From Propionibacteriaceae bacterium (lineage in GTDB: Bacteria > Actinomycetota > Actinomycetes > Propionibacteriales > Propionibacteriaceae): DNA of 64,000 nt. The DNA is taken from assembly GCA_009782915.1 (NCBI GenBank), contig WRIC01000001.1:1-64000 (forward strand), written 5' to 3'. This document shows, in pieces, positions 9,501 through 15,306 of this stretch. The translations under genes and the position numbers were made by a program. Numbering within the stretch: the stretch's first letter is position 1; every line of letters begins with the position of its first letter. The notes beneath the pieces are model-generated. The model was not told the origin of the DNA and did no database searches. It saw only the letters and a list, made by a program, of their open reading frames with translations.

Positions 9501-10387
9501 GTGGCGATCTGGGTCATCATCTCGGGGGGTTTGAGCCAGGCTTGGGCATTCGGTTGGGCCGGAAACTCACCCAGGGGAAGAAGTTGTGCGGCGGAATCCA
9601 GGATGTCCCCGGCCACCACATCAGCTGGGGTGAGATAACGCACCGCATTGGTGAGAACTGCGGGGGTGTGGGTTTCTTGGGCAAGAGTGAGCATGTCGGC
9701 GGCGTGGGGGAGACTCGCGGGCGTTCCGGGCCGAGTGTAGTGGACGACGATCTCCAGGTAGATCCCGCCAGGCAGAGTGTTTTTCCACCTACGCAACAAA
9801 TGCCGTGCGCGCGCATGATCCCCGCTCAGCACAGCGCGCCCCACATCAGACTCCGCCCCCAGCAGAACCGAGCAGGTGGGCCCGTCCTCCCCGAGCAGGA
9901 TGCTCCGCACCGATCCACTGTCACTCTGCATCATCCCCACCGTCTCCCTGCGCACTGCGAGTCGCGCTGGCGCGCTCCGCAGCACAGGCTCCGTCGCAGG
10001 GTCCAGACCTCTCAGTTGTTCGACTGTGGAGTCTGGATTCTGCGACGCACGCGCAGAATGACGAGGGGTGTGCTTCGCAGAATCCATCGACCAGGCAGCA
10101 GAGATGAGCCGACACAGTGAGGCCCACCCCAGTCCACCGTTCTGCCCATGGGCGAGGATGGTGACTGGGCAACCATCGACCAGGATCTCCGTACCCACAA
10201 TCGGAGCAACCCCCGCAGCCAAACAGGAGCGAATATGGCGTACCGCCCCATAGAGGCCATGACGATCGGTGAGTGCAGCAGCGGGAGCTCCGAAGGATGC
10301 TTGGGCGTCGACGAGGTCCTCGGGCCAGGCCGTACCATGATGGGCGGAGAGGCAGCTCGCCACATGGAGGTGAGTGAATTCAGCCAT
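6518..10387 (-). CDS. dnaE2: Error-prone DNA polymerase III alpha subunit (DnaE2/ImuC) with three in-frame repeat insertions
   Basis: Replicative-type C-family polymerase used in SOS mutagenesis. It has an N-terminal PHP domain (FTHLHVAS, ALTDRHGLYGA), the palm with catalytic aspartates in PDIDLD and KLDVLG, and the FGFCKAHACAFA and EARRLGIPLLGVDVNHS segments. A C-terminal OB-fold region follows (VAGVRVASGTPPTKTGQRVAF). At 1289 aa it is about 200 aa longer than usual for DnaE2. The excess is accounted for by three stretches encoded by family A/B repeats, at about residues 105-150, 875-955 and 1040-1145. All are in frame and outside the catalytic motifs. I start at ATG 10387, one base after the stop of the DUF6504 gene (TGA G ATG), which implies translational coupling; the longer GTG-started frame would overlap that gene. 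Expression is probably LexA-controlled through the box at 10683. Whether the enlarged protein works is unknown. Confidence 0.9.
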   Translation of the reverse strand: MAEFTHLHVASCLSAHHGTAWPEDLVDAQASFGAPAAALTDRHGLYGAVRHIRSCLAAGVAPIVGTEILVDGCPVTILAHGQNGGLGWASLCRLISAAWSMDSAKHTPRHSARASQNPDSTVEQLRGLDPATEPVLRSAPARLAVRRETVGMMQSDSGSVRSILLGEDGPTCSVLLGAESDVGRAVLSGDHARARHLLRRWKNTLPGGIYLEIVVHYTRPGTPASLPHAADMLTLAQETHTPAVLTNAVRYLTPADVVAGDILDSAAQLLPLGEFPAQPNAQAWLKPPEMMTQIATEIARATDNPDAATQLLDTTATLAQRCVLDPDTDIGWRKPKVPSLAALGLDGDPQAILTAMCRAALPRRYPHPPNSQRHTLLTRLDDELATINQFGFATYFLTVADITTMIRQMGVRVQARGSGAGSLVNYVLGISSVDPITHDLLFERFLGGKRETLPDIDLDVESAERHNICRAIVKRFGTESVTLMATQNRYRARGAIRDAGAALGMADDEIDGIAKSLWRLNASNLIDALESRPELVEVAQRATTDPAIRRLFTVASLIDRLPRHVSLHPCGVIVSDEFLWSVTPTQPSSLGVAMSQYDKDDIDDMGLLKLDVLGVRMQSTIAHTLSEIERTTGEKIDLAQIPDDDVPTFDAIKSTHTLGMFQIESPGQRELVGKMQPDTMTDLIADISLFRPGPVKANMITPYVETKLGFTTTATLHPRFRGFLTDGRGVVIYHEHVLRILADCMGITLAEADALRRTMGKDPTIEQRFRDATARRRDERGRAVFTPRHIDKIWAALESFGSFGFCKAHACAFAVTTYESAWLKTHYPTQFMAGLLEHDPGMYPKRLLATEARRLGIPLLGVDVNHSSSHYHVEEVRDKNTSVPILSRTPSTCGIHPSPSFCGALRVALARSAAQAPRLAESRPHSPTSAVPGPCDFAQGDGLPDKEGTGRLTHGLRFPFTEIAGISDAQVNRLIANQPYCSIVDVIERARPSRPILIKLATIGAFDSLCPERTRGDIIAHTRHLAATTKHHEPAPGQDPLWDSGTVVPVPGVTYEGRKNWDKTVPSPTVPPTTGHSAERSDSQNPDSTVGQMGSLGPASRGACAAERASATRSAPQGDGERMHGDGEKVAQGDGDSGGRSHCHTVNDIVGAELEILGVDVSAHLLDPWREYLGELGVTPAGELIHQRGNASVLVAGVRVASGTPPTKTGQRVAFVSLDDGTGVADVAFFHDAQMETGPQLFRAQLMLVEGVTRRTGELGVSVTATRAWDLTTLTQTHTPLAINTGPSD
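6985..7262. repeat. Family A (long variant) and B units inside dnaE2
   Basis: Starting units at 6985-7035 (CCCCGTCTCCCTGCG type) lead into a full family A palindrome of the longer form. Its arms contain GCGAGTCGCGCTGGCGCGCTC and end near 7165. Family B-like pieces with GGGGACGGTACTG and GGGGACAGGCACCACTGTCCC follow. Read on the minus strand the block is fully open in the dnaE2 frame and encodes a low-complexity Ser/Ala/Gly-rich linker before the OB-fold region. Confidence 0.85.
7523..7760. repeat. Family A palindrome flanked by family B units inside dnaE2
   Basis: A family B unit (TCAAACGCCCCGTCCC) lies at about 7530-7547 and a family A palindrome at about 7563-7705. Another B-like piece (GGGGACGGAGGTGTTTTTGTCAC) spans about 7736-7759. 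The whole block is open in the dnaE2 frame and separates NHSSSHYHVEEVR from GLRFPFTEIAGIS, two segments that lie much closer together in ordinary DnaE proteins. Confidence 0.85.
9944..10065. repeat. Family A palindrome inside the PHP-domain region of dnaE2
   Basis: This is the long variant of the palindrome, with GCGAGTCGCGCTGGCGCGCTC in one arm and CAGTTGTTCGACTGTGGAG at the centre. It encodes about 40 residues between AAWSMDSAKH and the SILLGEDGPTCSVLLG stretch, keeping the dnaE2 frame. Confidence 0.85.
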
Positions 10388-10388
10388 C

Positions 10389-10670
10389 TCAATCCCGCAG
10401 TCGTTCGAGTTGCCACCAGTCCCCACCGGTGACCGAGAGTTCGGCTTGGATGATTTCGCCGTGGTCGAGGGGCGCGAGGGTCACCGACCACATGGCTTGT
10501 TCGACGACTCGTGGCAGGTGATCGGCACTCCACGACCACCAGGGTGCACGGTCGATCCATGGGGTGGGGTTTCCCAGGACGCGGTAGTTTTGTCCCCGCC
10601 AGTTCACGCACAAGGGCACACCAAAGGAGTTGGCCTGTACGGCGACAACTTCGGCAACCTGCTCGTCCAT
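10389..10670 (-). CDS. DUF6504 family protein of the DnaE2 locus
   Basis: 93-aa protein rich in tryptophan, with the pattern CVNWRGQNYRV ... WWSW ... MWSV ... GGDWWQLERL. As I recall, this matches the small DUF6504 family found between imuB and dnaE2 in actinomycetes. Its function is not known; a structural or regulatory part of the mutasome is an inference from position. GAGGGA precedes the ATG. The stop codon is followed after one base by the dnaE2 start. The imuB-type Y-family polymerase gene that normally precedes it is absent: upstream lie repeats and then the SRAP gene. Confidence 0.7.
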   Translation of the reverse strand: MDEQVAEVVAVQANSFGVPLCVNWRGQNYRVLGNPTPWIDRAPWWSWSADHLPRVVEQAMWSVTLAPLDHGEIIQAELSVTGGDWWQLERLRD

Positions 10671-10682
10671 GCTCCCTCGTAT

Positions 10683-10698
10683 TCGAACACGCGTTTGA
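10683..10698 (-). promoter_or_regulatory. LexA (SOS) box upstream of DUF6504-dnaE2
   Basis: TCGAAC-ACGC-GTTTGA differs at one base from the actinobacterial/mycobacterial SOS palindrome TCGAAC-N4-GTTCGA. It lies 13 bases upstream of the DUF6504 start codon, where LexA would cover the start of transcription. This is what one would expect for a DNA-damage-induced dnaE2 operon. Confidence 0.75.
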
Positions 10699-10765
10699 TT
10701 GGAGGATTCAGCTTAGTACGCTTGTCCGACAGGAGCAAGGGGATGGGACCGGGGTAACTGCCACA

Positions 10766-10876
10766 CCGTGACATAAACACCCCCGTCCCCTTTTTGTCAC
10801 GCAATGTGACAAACGCCCCGTCCCCTTTGCTATCTTGTCACGCAATGTGACAAACGCCCCGTCCCCTTTGCTATCT
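10766..10876. repeat. Family B direct repeat, 41-bp period
   Basis: Positions 10796-10836 and 10837-10876 are near-identical direct copies of a unit containing GTCACGCAATGTGACAAACG. A related partial unit lies at 10768-10792. The last copy runs into the stop codon and final codons of the leftward SRAP gene (stop at 10871), so the repeat forms the gene's 3' border. Confidence 0.85.
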
Positions 10877-11542
10877 GGGGGTTCGTTTGGTGGGGATGAG
10901 GACGGGATCGGGTAGGGAGTTCAGTACGGCATCCACCTCGTCGCGGTCGGTGAGGGTGGGGTCCAACCATGTGTCGGCGCTGGTGGGTGGTACGACGACG
11001 GGCATCCGGTCGTGGATGTGGCCGAGGGTGTCGGTGGCTGCGCGGGTGATGATCGACACTGAACACAACCATCCGTCTGCAGCCCCGCGTACCTCCACAT
11101 CGTCGGGAACCTTCCACCATTCATAGATTCCGGCGAACCCGATCACCGAATCGGCAGGGTCGTGGAGGAAGAAGGGGGTTTTTGTGCCGTCATCGTTTTT
11201 CATCCACTCGTAGTATCCGCTGGCGGGTACGATGGCGCGTCGGCGACTAGCAGCAGTACGGAAGGAGGGTTTGTCGAGTACGGTTTCGGCGCGTGCGTTG
11301 ATGAGCAGGAACCGTGAGTCGAGTTGTTTCGTCCAGGAGGGGATCAGCCCCCACCGAGCGGCCCGCAACTGGCGTACTGGCGCTCGATTCTCGCGCTCAG
11401 CTTCAGCGGCGTCTTCCACGATCATCGCCACCTGCTGGGTGGGGCGCACGTCATTCGACGGGGCAACCGACGCGGAGACGACCTCCACCTCAAAGAGCGG
11501 GGCGACCAAGTCATCCCCCGGATACGCGAATCTTCCGCACAT
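10871..11542 (-). CDS. SOS response-associated peptidase (SRAP, YedK/HMCES family)
   Basis: Forms a covalent link to abasic sites in single-stranded DNA and shields them. The 223-aa protein starts MCGRF, so Cys2 becomes the catalytic N-terminal cysteine after loss of Met1. NARAET supplies the active-site asparagine, GYYEW the glutamate and HDRMPV the histidine; all hallmark residues are present. It lies beside the DnaE2 locus in the same orientation, a common SOS-linked neighbourhood. I see no clear LexA box directly upstream of its own start, where the sequence is AT-rich with GATACT. Confidence 0.93.
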   Translation of the reverse strand: MCGRFAYPGDDLVAPLFEVEVVSASVAPSNDVRPTQQVAMIVEDAAEAERENRAPVRQLRAARWGLIPSWTKQLDSRFLLINARAETVLDKPSFRTAASRRRAIVPASGYYEWMKNDDGTKTPFFLHDPADSVIGFAGIYEWWKVPDDVEVRGAADGWLCSVSIITRAATDTLGHIHDRMPVVVPPTSADTWLDPTLTDRDEVDAVLNSLPDPVLIPTKRTPR

Positions 11543-11590
11543 GAGCTAAGTATCTCACCGAGATGTGACAAGGGTCGTCTTCTGGGGTTC

Positions 11591-11629
11591 GTGGCAGTTT
11601 ATTAGTCATAATGACCAATAAACTGCCAC
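11591..11629. other. 39-bp near-perfect inverted repeat
   Basis: GTGGCAGTTTATT at 11591-11603 is mirrored by AATAAACTGCCAC at 11617-11629, with a second inner palindrome GTCAT/ATGAC. It lies between the start of the leftward SRAP gene and the end of the leftward LURP-one gene. It could be an operator for SRAP, a terminator for the LURP-one gene (there is no T-run), or the end of a lost mobile element. Confidence 0.6.
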
Positions 11630-11704
11630 AAAGAGGGGATAAGTGCGGGAATTGCTGGATAGGGGACCCGGTCCCGAGCTGTCCGGTGGTCGTACGGTCC
11701 GATG

Positions 11705-12181
11705 CTAACTGGAGGCGGCTCGCTGGTAGGCGATGATCGCGTCGATGGCGACAACGATAGCGAGCATGAGGATCTCGGGTCCACCCGGCGCGATGTCGAT
11801 GCGGTAGGAGTCCATCAGTGCCCAGGCGTCGCGGGAGATGTGGGCGTGATGGCCGCCGTCCATGTCACCTATCTCGTACTGGGTGTCCCACCAGTTTCCG
11901 CTGATCGTCCAGTTGGGCCCTTCGACGGTGAGCTGGTTGCGAAAAGAGAATTCTTTGCGAATGGTGGCGTTGAGCACCCCGTCTTGATATACCTCGAAGG
12001 TGGTTCGCCAGGCCCATTTTCCTTTGATGTGTGCCAGTACGGAACCGTTCATGTCTTTGAGATAGAGGTTTTTCAGTAGTGACAGGCTACCCTCAACGGT
12101 GTAGCAGTCGTTGCCTGCTTCGTCTTTGATGGTGAGGCGGTCCAGCAGTGAGACCCGCTTTTTGATGTAGTACGTGGTCAC
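11705..12181 (-). CDS. LURP-one-related (tubby-like fold) protein
   Basis: 158 aa beginning MTTYYIKKRV, with the alternating-strand pattern of the LURP-one/YxjI family: IKDEAGNDCYTVEG, LYLKDMNGSVLAHIKGKW, then FEVYQDGVLNATIRKEF, GPNWTISGNWWDTQYEI and the closing hydrophobic helix EILMLAIVVAIDAII. The family forms a 12-stranded barrel around a central helix and may bind lipids or membranes; the bacterial role is unknown. It is a single gene with no clear partner. Confidence 0.8.
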   Translation of the reverse strand: MTTYYIKKRVSLLDRLTIKDEAGNDCYTVEGSLSLLKNLYLKDMNGSVLAHIKGKWAWRTTFEVYQDGVLNATIRKEFSFRNQLTVEGPNWTISGNWWDTQYEIGDMDGGHHAHISRDAWALMDSYRIDIAPGGPEILMLAIVVAIDAIIAYQRAASS

Positions 12182-12230
12182 GTCTCTATCGTCTCATATC
12201 ACAGTGCTGGTGGAGCATTTCCCACACTTT

Positions 12231-13336
12231 TCATGGCCCCAGGCAGTCGATGGGAATAGCGATGACGTTGTCTTCACGTCGGTGAGCGAAACCACCGGTG
12301 CCAGTCAGGACAATGAGTGCTACGGGGGGTTGCTCACCTGCTCTTGTCATTTTCGAGGCTAGTGTGAGCAGGGAGCGGGCACCAGTGTCCTCCTGGGAAG
12401 CATTGAGTTTGATTTCTATTCCAGCCCAGCGTCCATCCGCGCATTGGACGATGGCATCAACCTCAAGATCAGTTTGATCACGGTAATGGAATACTTCAGC
12501 TCCGGTGGCCTGAGCATAGACGGAGAGATCACGCAAGCACAGATTCTCAAATAGTAAACCGAGCGTTTTCGGATCTGCTTGCACAGTGTCAGTGGTTGCA
12601 TGCATTCCTGCTGCTGCCAGTGAAGGATCACAGAGTATTCGTTTGGGAGAATTTCGGAGCCGTACTGGCGAGCGGAGGGCAGGAGTCCATGCTGGGATCT
12701 CTTTCAACACATGGAGGCGGCGCAGAACATCGAGGTATGTTGTGACAGTTTTTGTGGCGGTGCTTGGAGAATCGAGAGAACTCATATCGCGAGCCAGGGT
12801 AGTGTCTCGTACTTGAGTGGAGGTGGATCGTGCCAGGGCGGCGAGGAGGGCGGTTAGGCGATCAGGATCACGCCGAACACCGTCAATAATAGAAGCATCC
12901 GCATACGCCACTGATCGCAAATAGTCCCCGGGGATTTTCACAGCCTCAGGCAGTGGAAGATTGATTGTGCCTGGCCAACCTCCTCGTACTATTGCTTCAG
13001 CGATATTACTGATCAACCATTGACCTGCCAGGGTTGCAGGGTTTTCTCCCTCTAGCAGGTTGGCTAGTGATATTCGACCATCTGTCATTCCGGCTTCAGT
13101 CAGTGTCATTGGCCACATGCTGATGCGTGTTATGCGCCCAGTACCTGAATGGGAGATGACTGTATCGCGTGGTGTGGAAGACCCGGTGAGTACGTATTGG
13201 CCTGGTCCTGGCTGACGATCGATCGCCATTCGCACTGCATCCCATAAACCGGGGGCATCCTGCCACTCATCAATGAGCACAGGCTGTTCGCCGGTTAAGA
13301 GGGAGAATGGGTCCGATGCTGCGATTCGGCGTCTTT
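12231..13336 (-). pseudogene. 5'-truncated AAA/DUF4143 ATPase gene
   Basis: The readable frame starts just before a Walker B-like segment (VLIDEWQDAP, GTG at 13280) and contains the sensor segment YVLTGSSTPRD. It then has the complete DUF4143 C-terminal part (FENLCLRDLSVYAQ, HYRDQTDLEVDAIV, GIEIKLNAS). Family members run to about 430 aa and have a P-loop near residue 30. Here the frame is open only back to a TAG at about 13337 (reading RRRIAASDPFSLLTGEQP before the GTG), and the sequence beyond bears no resemblance. The P-loop is therefore missing, and a working ATPase is unlikely although the rest is intact. Confidence 0.75.
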
Positions 13337-13360
13337 TCTAGGAAGGAGATAAGCCTATCT

Positions 13361-13397
13361 GGAATTGAACCTTCTACAATTCCGGAACTTTAGTTCC
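13361..13397. other. Two adjacent small hairpins at the truncation point
   Basis: GGAATTG/CAATTCC (13361-13367, 13377-13383) and GGAAC/GTTCC (13384-13388, 13393-13397) are perfect inverted repeats placed back to back. They lie just beyond the broken 5' end of the DUF4143 gene. They may mark the rearrangement or be control elements of the DUF1905 gene. Confidence 0.45.
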
Positions 13398-13445
13398 ATA
13401 TTTGCATCCTATCATGCTCATCATAGCGCTCCCGCGAGGTCTACA

Positions 13446-13763
13446 ATGAGTGGCATGAGCCCGAGAGTCTATGAGTACGAGGCGGTCATCCTTGCTTCAA
13501 CGATTGGTCGAGGTGGGGCGTACGTACCTTTTCCTTTTGATGTTCGCGAAGAATTCGGTAGGGGCCGTGTGAAGGTTCGGGCCACTTTCGATGGTGAACC
13601 CTACGAGGGGAGCATTGTCAACATGGGCGTGAAGAACCCTGATGGCTCAGTGTGTTACATCCTGGGTATTTTGAAGGAGATCCGTACGAGAATCGGTAAA
13701 GACATCGGCGACACGGTCAAGGTCACGGTCAGGAGCAGGGAACCGAGCGACTCCTTTGACTGA
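13446..13763 (+). CDS. DUF1905 domain protein
   Basis: 105 aa from ATG 13446, chosen because GAGGT lies six bases upstream and the upstream part of the frame (from 13365) is not protein-like. The sequence follows the DUF1905 pattern: VYEYEAVILASTIGRGGAYV, PFDVREEFGRGRVKVRATFDG, YEGSIVNMG, then IRTRIGKDIGDTVKVTV. It is a small beta-barrel domain of unknown function, found alone or fused to YdeI-type domains. It stands alone between the broken ATPase gene and a repeat-poor spacer. Confidence 0.75.
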   Translation: MSGMSPRVYEYEAVILASTIGRGGAYVPFPFDVREEFGRGRVKVRATFDGEPYEGSIVNMGVKNPDGSVCYILGILKEIRTRIGKDIGDTVKVTVRSREPSDSFD

Positions 13764-14127
13764 GCCCTCGCCCATCAAGTGCACAGACCGGCATCAGCAA
13801 AGTTCGGCCAGACAACTGTCGAGTGCCTGGCCCGAGTTGGGTGGCGCAACGGAGATCAGCTAGGTCGCTTCTTGTTAGTCTTCCTTTCTGTTCTTTTACT
13901 CGTCATAGCTCTAGTGTGCAGAACAGGTCAGCTACTTGGAAGAGACGGTATTCAGCAGGGCGGACTTTTCGGTACTCCACGCTAAAGAAGAAACGCTCAA
14001 GTGATTCGTTCGGGACCTCCTCAAGCTTGTTTCTCGTTCAGAGTGTATAATAAACACAACGAGAGTGCCCCTCTGTTCGGCTTGGAATAATAGCCCACAT
14101 GAGTACGGAGGCCGACACTCTCGTTGT
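13764..14127. other. Spacer with a 12-bp inverted repeat
   Basis: I see no convincing gene here: the two overlapping open frames in the first 290 bases lack a ribosome site and protein-like composition. The only structure is ACAACGAGAGTG (14056-14067) mirrored by CACTCTCGTTGT (14116-14127). The right arm ends at the stop codon of the next, leftward gene, so the pair may form its terminator with a 48-base loop. Confidence 0.5.
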
Positions 14128-14625
14128 TCATACTTCGGTGAGAGTGGTGCCGTTATCTGAAAGCACGAACAAGGAAACTATTGATCTTTGGCTTTTATAT
14201 CTGGTCAAGCTTCGACGAAGCTCAAAGTCAAAATGGTGGTCACCCAGATCTATGAAGAAGCGGTTCTTTCCTTTTGCCAGATCATCTCTTAGTCTCCTCC
14301 GGATACCCTTGTAGGAGGGGTATTTTGGACACTTGAGTTCGTATTCATGTCCATCATTGGCGTGCCAAACGAAATCGTTTGATGGCTTAAGAGTGCCGTC
14401 TGGATTGATGGAAATCCGTGGCACCCATTGGATAACCTCTTCGGGGGATTTTTCGCCATGATAGGACAGAAGTCGATCAACAAACTCAATTTCTCTCTGA
14501 GTGAGTTTTTCGCCAAAGTCTAGTATTCCCAGTTCCACTTGGTGTTTTGCTCGCTCGTTCTCCTCCCAACCGGTCTCTGGCTCTGTGGTAGATCGGCGAT
14601 GCGGGTCTCCAGCCTGTCGATCCAT
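14128..14625 (-). CDS. PD-(D/E)XK-like protein resembling CdiA C-terminal tRNase toxins
   Basis: 165 aa with AAAGG before the ATG. The middle carries a nuclease-like core: SNDFVWHANDGHEYELKCP gives the D...(E)xK pattern, followed by IRRRLRDDLAKGKNRFFIDLGD, a helix-strand unit. This resembles the toxin domain (CdiA_C) at the end of contact-dependent inhibition proteins and some phage proteins. The N-terminal 25 residues are poorly conserved in character. No secretion domain, immunity gene or phage genes are adjacent. An orphan toxin-like domain or remnant is the best reading; the activity is inferred. Confidence 0.45.
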   Translation of the reverse strand: MDRQAGDPHRRSTTEPETGWEENERAKHQVELGILDFGEKLTQREIEFVDRLLSYHGEKSPEEVIQWVPRISINPDGTLKPSNDFVWHANDGHEYELKCPKYPSYKGIRRRLRDDLAKGKNRFFIDLGDHHFDFELRRSLTRYKSQRSIVSLFVLSDNGTTLTEV

Positions 14626-14755
14626 GCTCGCCTTTCTTGGTCAGCGACAGTTTCTGCAATTCTACAAATTCTCTCTGACATGCCCCACGGTTATCCACAG
14701 GTCGTTGATACATCCTTAACGCGGAAGATTGTGAGAAGAAAACCGTCCTCACCAC

Positions 14756-14850
14756 CCTCACCCTACCCCGTCTCCCTGCGCACCTACCCCGTCTCCCTGC
14801 GCACCTACCCCGTCTCCCTGCGCGTAGTCGCAGGGCCCACCTCCCCAGTT
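14756..14850. repeat. Family A left half with three tandem end units
   Basis: Three head-to-tail 21-bp units (CCTACCCCGTCTCCCTGCGCA) run into CGTAGTCGCAGGGCCCACCT, the start of a family A palindrome with no right half. It lies between the toxin-like gene and the glycosyltransferase remnant. The rest of the 14626-14894 spacer shows nothing else. Confidence 0.8.
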
Positions 14851-14894
14851 CTTCCAAGTATGTTTCACGACGCTGTTTTCTTCTCGACCACCGG

Positions 14895-15304
14895 CTACCG
14901 CAGGTACGCCAACCGCACGGCTTCTTTGCGACCCCGGCGTACCCCGGTGAGGATCACTCCGACAACGAAGCACATCATGGCGATGATCATCAGCGAGGCG
15001 GAGAGGAAGGCGGTGGGGAAGCGCTCAACGAGCCCGGTGTGGAGGTAGCTGACGATCACGGGAATACCGAGTATCAGCCCAACAGCAGCAAACAGGGCCC
15101 CGATGAACCCGTAGAGGGGCAGGGGCCGTTCGGCTTGGAGGAGTCGCGCGATGAGGAGTAGGATGCGCATTCCGTCGTGGTAGGTGCGGAATTTGGATTC
15201 TCATCCGTCGGGGCGGTCACGGAATCCGACAGGGATTTCAGTTTGGAGGTACGCGAAGGATCATGGTGTGGATGGTGAGCTCGGTTTCGAAGGTGTGTGT
15301 CAGC
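14895..15304 (-). pseudogene. Remnant of a GT2 glycosyltransferase C-terminus
   Basis: The open part (91 aa from 15170) matches the C-terminal two-helix membrane region of polyprenyl-phosphate/GT2 glycosyltransferases (GMRILLLIARLLQAERPL ... GLVERFPTAFL ... RRGRKEAVRLAYLR). Reading further upstream in the same frame gives EIPVGFRDRPDG, a TGA stop, then ESKFRTYHDG. Further back the match continues in another frame (FETELTIHTM). So a nonsense codon and a frameshift sit in what was one gene, and the N-terminal catalytic part is gone. The remnant ends where the next leftward gene stops. Confidence 0.75.
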
Positions 15305-15306
15305 TA

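Noticed and set aside
8768-10120. 450-residue plus-strand open frame opposite dnaE2
   Set aside because: Its product has no recognisable motifs and mirrors the codon pattern of dnaE2, whose polymerase motifs are clear on the other strand.
13779-14050. Small proteins in the spacer after the DUF1905 gene
   Set aside because: Overlapping frames with no ribosome site and no recognisable pattern.
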